Assembly (NCBI GenBank): GCA_001769835.1
Contig: MEPR01000081.1
Location: forward strand, 40,146 to 77,142
Direction: 5' to 3'
DNA from: Bdellovibrionales bacterium GWB1_55_8
GTDB lineage: Bacteria > Bdellovibrionota > UBA1018
Length of the DNA: 36,997 nt
Part shown: positions 32,660-36,997 of the stretch, piece by piece
How the letters are laid out: each line of letters opens with the position of its first letter
Position numbering within the stretch: position 1 is the first letter of the stretch
The notes under the pieces: generated by a model
Database searches by the model: none
What the model was told of the DNA's origin: nothing
What the model saw: only the letters and a program-made list of their open reading frames with translations
Translations under genes and position numbers: made by a program

Positions 32660-32679
32660 TGTCAATTCCTCTTGAGCAC

Positions 32680-32755
32680 GTCCCTATCGTCTAGAGGCCT
32701 AGGACACTGCCCTTTCACGGCGGCGACCGGGGTTCGAATCCCCGTGGGGACGCCA
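32680..32755 (+). tRNA. tRNA-Glu, anticodon UUC
   Basis: A complete cloverleaf. The acceptor stem is GTCCCTA (32680-32686) with TGGGGAC (32745-32751), followed by discriminator G and an encoded CCA (32753-32755). The anticodon stem-loop CTGCC-CTTTCAC-GGCGG puts TTC at 32714-32716. The T-arm has GGTTCGAATC. Like many tRNA genes this is a plausible integration site; the gene's 3' end faces the A/T-rich accessory region. Confidence 0.97.
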
Positions 32756-32763
32756 ATAAAAAT

Positions 32764-32794
32764 GCCTGAATCCATTGCGGATTCGGGCTTTTTT
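32764..32794 (+). terminator. Intrinsic terminator of tRNA-Glu
   Basis: GCCTGAATCC (32764-32773) pairs with GGATTCGGGC (32779-32788, one G-U) around a 5-nt loop, followed by six T (32789-32794). Confidence 0.9.
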
Positions 32795-32824
32795 GTTTCT
32801 GGAGATCACACCTAAACAGACCCA

Positions 32825-32846
32825 TGTCGCGCAGGTGTCGCGCGGG
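32825..32846 (+). repeat. 11-bp tandem duplication TGTCGCGCRGG
   Basis: Two adjacent copies of TGTCGCGC(A/G)GG lie about 70 nt beyond the tRNA CCA end, at the switch from G/C-rich to A/T-rich DNA. They may be a recombinase arm-type site or a scar; no function is shown. Confidence 0.4.
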
Positions 32847-32858
32847 CATCACAACCAC

Positions 32859-34013
32859 TCAACGGATCTTCAGTTGTTTTGCCGGTCCAATTGTAGCGAC
32901 GTCAATTATGTCTGAAGAATGAATATACCGTCCCGAAACCTCCACCCTGGTTTCAGAGGTCATAAATTCAAGGATTTCCTCTTCGGTAATCTCCTGCCCA
33001 AACGGCAAACCCTCAAGATCGAGCTGACATTTGACCTGTTTCAGTTGCAGCTTATTTCTAGAATCTAAGTCGATGTTGCGCAGGAAAAAAGTTTCCTCGT
33101 CCATGTCCCACGTTCGAACCAGACCGCAAAGAAGCACATTTGTAGCAAGATCCTCTACTTTCTTAATATGCAATGCTAGTCTTTCGCGAACTTCCTTATT
33201 AACCGCCACGCTTACGTCTACCCGCTTTTCTGTAGATGCGATCACGCCTTTCAATTCTATCGAATCAAAATTGAACACCTTGCTTCGCGGATTCGGCGCA
33301 AGCGAATACATTTCTTGTCGAACAGTAGTAACGACATCCTGATGCACATTGGCAAGATTCGTCTCACTAATGACGTCCTGAATAGTCTCAACTGCTTTTG
33401 CCAAAAGAGGATTGTAGTCCATTGGTTTGAGCTTTAACTCAACACTACCAGGAGCAACCCCAGTCAAAGCCATTAGCGGCGTGGACTGATAGTTCTCCAT
33501 TTCAGGAAGGTGTTTCTTTAGCTCCTTCATGACTTTCTTCAATGAGCGGTGAAAACCAGAAATAACTTTTGTAACAGCGCTTTCCTGAAAACTAGCGGGA
33601 CTAATTCCATCCTTGTTTATCTTAAGGGTTAACTCCGAGACAGGACTCTCCAACCTAACCTCTTCGTCGGGAACGTACTCTTCCGGAATTTCTTCAAACA
33701 TGGATCGTCTTGGACTTCCGACAACCTGATTTTGACCGTTCACAGTCACAAGATATGCGATCAAGGAAAGCTTGAAGAACTCACGGATCGTTACCTGGTC
33801 CTGAGTGAACTTCTCCAACAGGAAATTATTAGTTGGGAAATAGAGCCATGTTGAACTGTTAGCGGCTTGCTCGCAAAAGTAAGCAAGATAGAAGTCATTC
33901 GTTTTCGTAAGAAACGAAAAGATCTTCGGCCCATCATAGTAATCGAACACATCTACAATCCGCGGATTGTCGAAGTAGCCTGGATCATTTGGAAACAAAA
34001 TGCCAGAAGTCAT
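32859..34013 (-). CDS. Unknown 384-aa protein, tentatively with a DUF6575-like N-terminus
   Basis: The N-terminal ~100 residues (VFDYYDGPKIFSFLTK, DFYLAYFCEQ, then TWLYFPTNN) remind me of the uncharacterised DUF6575 domain; I cannot confirm this here. An acidic linker (EEIPEEYVPDEE, about 103-118) follows, then a Lys/Glu-rich helical part and a C-terminal beta-rich region. No catalytic motif, signal peptide or membrane helix is visible. The DNA is more A/T-rich than the chromosome upstream of the tRNA and codon use differs, consistent with transfer. Its ATG overlaps the stop of the 124-aa gene (ATGA, 34010-34013), so the two are translated together. The nature of the activity is unknown. Confidence 0.75.
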   Translation of the reverse strand: MTSGILFPNDPGYFDNPRIVDVFDYYDGPKIFSFLTKTNDFYLAYFCEQAANSSTWLYFPTNNFLLEKFTQDQVTIREFFKLSLIAYLVTVNGQNQVVGSPRRSMFEEIPEEYVPDEEVRLESPVSELTLKINKDGISPASFQESAVTKVISGFHRSLKKVMKELKKHLPEMENYQSTPLMALTGVAPGSVELKLKPMDYNPLLAKAVETIQDVISETNLANVHQDVVTTVRQEMYSLAPNPRSKVFNFDSIELKGVIASTEKRVDVSVAVNKEVRERLALHIKKVEDLATNVLLCGLVRTWDMDEETFFLRNIDLDSRNKLQLKQVKCQLDLEGLPFGQEITEEEILEFMTSETRVEVSGRYIHSSDIIDVATIGPAKQLKIR

Positions 34014-34384
34014 ATTGCTTCCTCCTCTGCGATTTCAGCTACTACACACGGATCTAGACTAACAGGATGCCACCAGTTCACATGCGTTGCCTTATCCTGC
34101 AGCAACACGCCATGTTCTTCCTTAAGCGAAATTTTCGCGATTGCGCCGTCTCCAAACCCTTTCTTGAACCGCCTCATCAACCCCTTAGCCGCTGCAAGCG
34201 TTGTACACAACGACAAAGCCAAATCAGAGCAGACCGGATTAGGTTTCAAACCAAGCCGAGCCTGAGATTGAAAATTTGCCACCTCCACTCGCCCCGATTT
34301 CATAACGCGAAAAAACACCCCATTGCATGGCTTTGCATCAGGCGGAGGGCACTGCGGGAGTTCTGAACCTATATAGTTGGACAT
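34010..34384 (-). CDS. Unknown 124-aa partner of the 384-aa protein
   Basis: A small soluble protein: basic centre (KGLMRRFKKGFGDGAIAKI), then HGVLLQDKATHVNWWHPVSL with two adjacent Trp and three His, then an acidic end (AEIAEEEAI). Four Cys are scattered. No family is recognised. It is the upstream cistron of a pair, overlapping the 384-aa gene by 4 nt. ATG 34384 has no strong ribosome site, so an internal start is possible. Two-gene units of a small and a larger unknown protein next to a tRNA gene are typical of accessory or defence modules, but nothing in the sequence assigns that role. Confidence 0.65.
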   Translation of the reverse strand: MSNYIGSELPQCPPPDAKPCNGVFFRVMKSGRVEVANFQSQARLGLKPNPVCSDLALSLCTTLAAAKGLMRRFKKGFGDGAIAKISLKEEHGVLLQDKATHVNWWHPVSLDPCVVAEIAEEEAI

Positions 34385-35151
34385 TGATCGGCTAGTTCTT
34401 ACCCTAGTCTAACAAGGGAACGGCCTTATCATCATTAGGTATTTTCGACCTATAGCATTCTTTTGCCCGGCATCAAGTGCCTTGCAAATCAAGCCGCTTT
34501 GCGGACAAGAGACAAACGACCGAACTCTGGAGGGGCAGAATTCTTGACGCAAGACATGAATCGATTCACCAGATTCAGTGGCGGATCAATCTTCGCGAGT
34601 CTAGATCGTTTTCCAGAACCAACATGACTGCATTCGATAAAGATACGTTTTGGTAGATCCGCGCGGGTTTGCAACACAGTCCGAAAGGCTCGTCGCGAGC
34701 GGCTCTCAAGGAACCACTTCCAGCCCGCGCGGAATTGCATGGGTAGCGGAACTCATGGGTCAAGTCAAGGCGGCTCAGGTAAGTTCCCGTTCTTACAATA
34801 TCAGGATTATCTCCGCAGATCCGTCCGGTTCGATCCAGCGGGCGCCAGGGTATGCTTTTCAAGACGGTCGATTTCGCCACATTCCTGCACGAATTTACGC
34901 ATATTTGGCACCGAACGAGACACTCGATTCATCAATCATGAGGCAAAGCTCAGTCCTGTGACGTAAAAACCGCCTATCGCTGCCAGAATGGCTAAAGTTC
35001 ACCTGAATCAGGATCCCCTGACGGGAAGCTTCTATTTGGAGTCCCACATGTGTCTGAGGTTCGCCGACCTGATGTAGACACTATATCCCAGTGAACACTT
35101 TGGGTTCATTTCAGGTAATCAGGTGAAATCGGCCAACTTTCTTTTTTAATC
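34385..35151. other. 767-nt stretch without a convincing gene
   Basis: Several short frames are open on both strands (for example minus 34489-34740 and 34575-34880, plus 34650-34961 from TTG), but none has a ribosome site and they exclude each other. The composition is mixed and more G/C-rich than the flanking genes. The right part holds the inverted-repeat unit 34998-35127. It looks like decayed mobile DNA; the promoter of the 124-aa gene should lie at its left end. Confidence 0.5.
34998..35127. repeat. 130-bp unit bounded by 9-bp inverted repeats, possible mobile element remnant
   Basis: TTCACCTGA (34998-35006) and TCAGGTGAA (35119-35127) are perfect inverted repeats; pairing weakens further in. 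No target duplication is visible and no transposase frame lies inside. It could be a non-autonomous element or the end of a degraded insertion sequence. Confidence 0.35.
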
Positions 35152-35469
35152 TTACGAGATTCGCAACGCGTTTCGTTTTGAATCCAGAAACGCTTCGACT
35201 CTGCCTATTTCATCATGTTCGTACTTCCCGAATTCCACCTCCAGCGGCAGATTTACATCAATTTTGCTGAGTGAGGCCAAGTCAACCAGGTTGGCGATTC
35301 TTTTCCCTTCGTCTGCTAGGGATTCGAGAAGTGTGCCAACTCCAGTCATAGCTTCAGCATCTCGATCTCGAGAACCGGTAGATTTGTATCCCAAAAACAG
35401 AAGCCCCAGCCCGTCAATCTTGTACGCCAAATCAGAAAGTTTTCTGTTAATGAAATTCTGGAACGTCAT
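35152..35469 (-). CDS. Unknown 105-aa protein
   Basis: A soluble, mostly helical acidic protein (MTFQNFINRKLSDLAYKIDG at the start, then a Gly-rich turn and a charged C-terminal half with PLEVEFGKYEHDEIGRVEAF). There is no signal peptide or membrane helix, and no family is recognised. A GGGAGA ribosome site precedes ATG 35469 by about 8 nt, and the gene begins 18 nt after the stop of the nuclease-like gene, so they form an operon. As a short partner of a nuclease-like protein it could be an immunity protein, an antitoxin or a subunit; this is inference from position only. Confidence 0.7.
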   Translation of the reverse strand: MTFQNFINRKLSDLAYKIDGLGLLFLGYKSTGSRDRDAEAMTGVGTLLESLADEGKRIANLVDLASLSKIDVNLPLEVEFGKYEHDEIGRVEAFLDSKRNALRIS

Positions 35470-35487
35470 AGATAGATCTCCCTTGTG

Positions 35488-35928
35488 TTAAATAGCCGTA
35501 TCCAGCATCCGAAAGACTTCCTCAGGCGGCTGAACACCCCTGAGGTTATAAAGAAAAGTAACGTACTGGCGTTCATTCATCATTCTGCGATCAGGGAGAG
35601 TTCGCTTAGCGAAGAAGTTCAATGGAACAACTCGGAACCAGGTGAAGTCGTGGGCGTACCTAACGGCGAATACTGGTATTTCCGCACGCTCTCCCATATC
35701 AGCAATAGCAAGGTAGCTCGGGTGCGTGGCAACCTGAGGCTGCGCAAGTTCACCTTTATATTCAAAAATTGCTGAAACTTTCGCCCGATTCATTTCGACG
35801 AGGACTAGGTCCAGATCCATAGCCGGGCATCCCACCCCCCACTGCCGATGGCGCTGACTCAGATTCTGATCTCTCCATCCTGTCCGCTCGGGCCTCGGGA
35901 GGATCTGCTTGCTTCTACGCTCGCCCAT
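35488..35928 (-). CDS. PD-(D/E)XK nuclease-like protein of unknown function
   Basis: A 146-residue protein. The segment GWRDQNLSQRHRQWG is followed by MDLDLVLVEMNRAKVSAIFEYKGE, that is an Asp on one strand, a turn, and E-Y-K on the next. This is the core pattern of PD-(D/E)XK nucleases, here Asp then Glu-x-Lys, with a later basic and aromatic helix region. I recall similar short unknown proteins in other bacteria, but cannot name the family. ATG 35928 is chosen because the extension to 36048 would run through the ATAGCGC repeats and lacks a ribosome site. It is the first cistron before the 105-aa gene and divergent from the RHH gene. Confidence 0.65.
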   Translation of the reverse strand: MGERRSKQILPRPERTGWRDQNLSQRHRQWGVGCPAMDLDLVLVEMNRAKVSAIFEYKGELAQPQVATHPSYLAIADMGERAEIPVFAVRYAHDFTWFRVVPLNFFAKRTLPDRRMMNERQYVTFLYNLRGVQPPEEVFRMLDTAI

Positions 35929-35979
35929 ATTTCTCGTCCGTTCTTGATGATCCAAGCGCGAATCCTGCCTAGGACTTCT

Positions 35980-36038
35980 ATAGCGCAAGTCGTCAATGAC
36001 GGCGTGATAGCGCAATGCGCATACTATTTCAATAGCGC
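35980..36038. promoter_or_regulatory. Three ATAGCGC direct repeats in a divergent promoter region
   Basis: ATAGCGC occurs at 35980-35986, 36007-36013 and 36032-36038, spaced 27 and 25 bp, in the 159-bp gap between the nuclease-like gene and the ribbon-helix-helix gene. The first two extend to ATAGCGCAA. Such evenly phased short repeats are the usual operator type for RHH repressors, and the RHH gene is adjacent. Confidence 0.55.
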
Positions 36039-36087
36039 TGTATGACATTTGTTGTACAGCTCATCGGCCACGCCATAAGCTATTGGA

Positions 36088-36321
36088 ATGCTCAAATTCA
36101 ATATCCCCAACCGAGTGTACTGCCATGGACCCAAGAAACTGGTCTCCTATAGATTTCCAGAGCGGCTGATCAAGGAATTTGAGTCCCTGGCGAAGACAAA
36201 AGGGTGGACGACCACTGACCTCATCACGACGGCTCTTGATCAGTACGTTCAGTGGGATGCGTCACAAACGCCAAAGAAAAAGGGGCAGTCACGAAAACGT
36301 AACCGCGACCAAAACTTTTAG
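36088..36321 (+). CDS. Ribbon-helix-helix (CopG/Arc-like) DNA-binding protein
   Basis: A 77-residue protein. Residues about 17-55 have the RHH pattern: a short strand (KLVSYRFPERL) whose side chains would enter the major groove, helix 1 (IKEFESLAKTKG), a turn, and helix 2 (TTTDLITTALDQYVQ). A strongly basic tail (KKKGQSRKRNRDQ) follows. RHH dimers bind short direct or inverted repeats and often repress their own operon, as in toxin-antitoxin loci. The three ATAGCGC repeats just upstream are likely targets. The ribosome site is weak (TTGGA). A 55-codon frame begins 11 nt after its stop and may be co-expressed. Confidence 0.78.
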   Translation: MLKFNIPNRVYCHGPKKLVSYRFPERLIKEFESLAKTKGWTTTDLITTALDQYVQWDASQTPKKKGQSRKRNRDQNF

Positions 36322-36332
36322 TTATTGAGTCA

Positions 36333-36500
36333 TTGTCGGTCGATGCAAGGGAGGCCAGAGAGAATCTCCAGCCCCCCCAACACCTTAAATTACCTGAAGA
36401 AAATGATTACGATTACGACAATCTGGATAATCATCCCGGGCTCTATTACTATAGACATGACGAACACCTGCCTTTCTGGCGGTACGGGGTTGCCATCTGA
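36333..36500 (+). CDS. Possible 55-aa small protein after the RHH gene
   Basis: An open frame from TTG 36333 to TGA 36498-36500. The product is acidic and aromatic: LKLPEENDYDYDNLDNHPG followed by LYYYRHDEHLPFWRYGVAI, unlike random translation. Its stop lies inside the stem of the terminator at 36486, as expected for the last gene of a transcript. The start is weak: there is no ribosome site and only a TTG. The frame is -1 relative to the RHH gene and stays open back to 36300, overlapping its 3' end, so a frameshifted fusion is an alternative. It competes with an 84-aa frame (36325-36579) that runs past the terminator and looks like a shadow. Confidence 0.4.
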   Translation: MSVDAREARENLQPPQHLKLPEENDYDYDNLDNHPGLYYYRHDEHLPFWRYGVAI

Positions 36501-36519
36501 TCATGGCAGCCCCTTTTTT
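36486..36519 (+). terminator. Intrinsic terminator of the RHH transcript
   Basis: GGGGTTGCCA (36486-36495) pairs with TGGCAGCCCC (36504-36513, one G-U) around an 8-nt loop, followed by six T (36514-36519). Confidence 0.9.
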
Positions 36520-36997
36520 GTTTCAGGGCTATTCCAGCCGCTCCACTGGCCCCTGCTAAAAAACGCAAATTCGATTTAAAACCGCAGCCTCTATATTCAG
36601 TTGTTAAAATTTCAGTCTCCTTTCTGATTTTTCTGAAAATTATTCGTCAAAAAACAGCATCCGCGTGCTCCTGATTTTGCACCAAGCGTTTTTTTCACCT
36701 CCATTGCTTATTATACCCAGCGCTCTCAGTATTCTGGGCTGCGTGCGTGTCTCAGGAACCGCTTTTAAGCGGCCTTTTTAGGCTGACAGCAGCGGCCGTC
36801 GGCTTCAAACGACCGAAATATTTACTGAATATTAAATGGTAGGTTTGAGGAAAAATTCAGAAAACTAACGCGAAAAGGTTGCGCTAGATGCGGACCTGGA
36901 TAGGGAAATCGGCGGTATTCGCTTGATCATGAGACGTGGAGCTCTTGAACGGGGCATTTCTCGTATCCGCTTTCGAGAAACTAAAAGACCCACCATA
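36520..36997. other. A/T-rich end of the window without a supported gene
   Basis: Up to about 36870 the DNA is A/T-rich with stops in all frames. From about 36870 to the edge several frames are open on both strands, so a gene may begin or end there, but none has a ribosome site or recognisable motif. No tRNA-Glu 3'-end repeat or integrase sequence was seen. Confidence 0.5.
36759..36779 (+). terminator. Possible intrinsic terminator
   Basis: The palindrome CCGCTTTTAAGCGG (36759-36772) is followed by CCTTTTT. The loop is very small and no plus-strand gene is clearly upstream. Confidence 0.4.

Noticed and set aside
34489-34961. Overlapping frames of 83-103 codons on both strands
   Set aside because: Mutually exclusive, without ribosome sites; a TTG-started 103-codon plus frame is the least unlikely but unsupported.
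36325-36579. 84-codon plus-strand frame after the RHH gene
   Set aside because: It reads through the terminator and lacks a ribosome site; the 55-codon frame in another register ends at the terminator and looks more coding-like.
36870-36997. Possible partial gene at the right edge
   Set aside because: Several frames on both strands are open to the edge and none has a start signal or motif, so strand and frame cannot be chosen.
32756-36997. Integrase gene or second attachment site for a tRNA-Glu island
   Set aside because: No recombinase frame and no repeat of the tRNA 3' end was found; they may lie beyond the window.
1-36997. CRISPR arrays, rRNA genes and known riboswitches
   Set aside because: No regularly spaced repeat-spacer pattern, rRNA-like stretch or recognisable riboswitch core was seen.

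Overview
The window looks like chromosomal DNA of a free-living Gram-negative bacterium. It has several lipoproteins with clear lipoboxes, three outer-membrane-type proteins (FadL-like, TolC-like and a small beta-barrel) and a periplasmic 5'-nucleotidase. Base composition is G/C-rich until the tRNA-Glu gene near 32.7 kb and visibly more A/T-rich after it. The gene mix (lipoproteins with Cys-Gly-Asp-rich N-termini, clostripain-like protease, DUF3943 protein, HD-GYP-like protein with a degenerate receiver, UbiG-like methyltransferase beside type III PKS sequence) suggests Bdellovibrionota/Oligoflexia or a related former deltaproteobacterial line. That assignment is inference.

Layout. 1-9.7 kb: secreted and housekeeping genes (lipoproteins, two HAD phosphatases, a DUF3516-type helicase, a cupredoxin lipoprotein, a clostripain-like protease, rubrerythrin, a DoxX-like membrane protein, an SDR oxidoreductase, a 53-residue basic protein). 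9.85-10.49 kb: a structured leader, a glycine-rich RRM protein and a strong terminator. 10.5-14.8 kb: a translationally coupled TolC/MacA/MacB-like tripartite exporter. 14.8-16.3 kb: an ECF sigma factor divergent from a metzincin lipoprotein that has an ECF-like promoter. 16.3-20.6 kb: CDF transporter, DUF3943 protein, small beta-barrel protein, Rrf2 regulator with a near-perfect palindrome in front of it, FadL-like porin. 20.8-24.7 kb: a secreted protein, then a six-cistron operon (PRC-barrel, DoxX, truncated type III polyketide synthase, UbiG-like methyltransferase, two membrane-stress proteins). 24.7-25.0 kb: a minus-strand small transcription unit with a broken reading frame. 25.1-32.6 kb: flavin reductase-like protein, HAD 5'-nucleotidase, AEC transporter, ClpP paralogue, HD-GYP-like protein, UshA-like nucleotidase, WrbA.

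32.68 kb to the end: a tRNA-Glu gene followed by A/T-rich accessory DNA with mostly unrecognised genes. These are an overlapping pair (384 and 124 aa), a nuclease-like gene with a 105-aa partner, and a divergent ribbon-helix-helix gene followed by a 55-codon frame that ends at a terminator. Three ATAGCGC repeats lie in the shared promoter region. This is the best candidate for an undescribed accessory or defence-like module. No integrase is visible in the window, so island status is inferred from position and composition only.

The chromosome is compact. Three convergent gene pairs share their stop codons within 4 nt, and at least seven co-directional junctions overlap by ATGA or GTGA.
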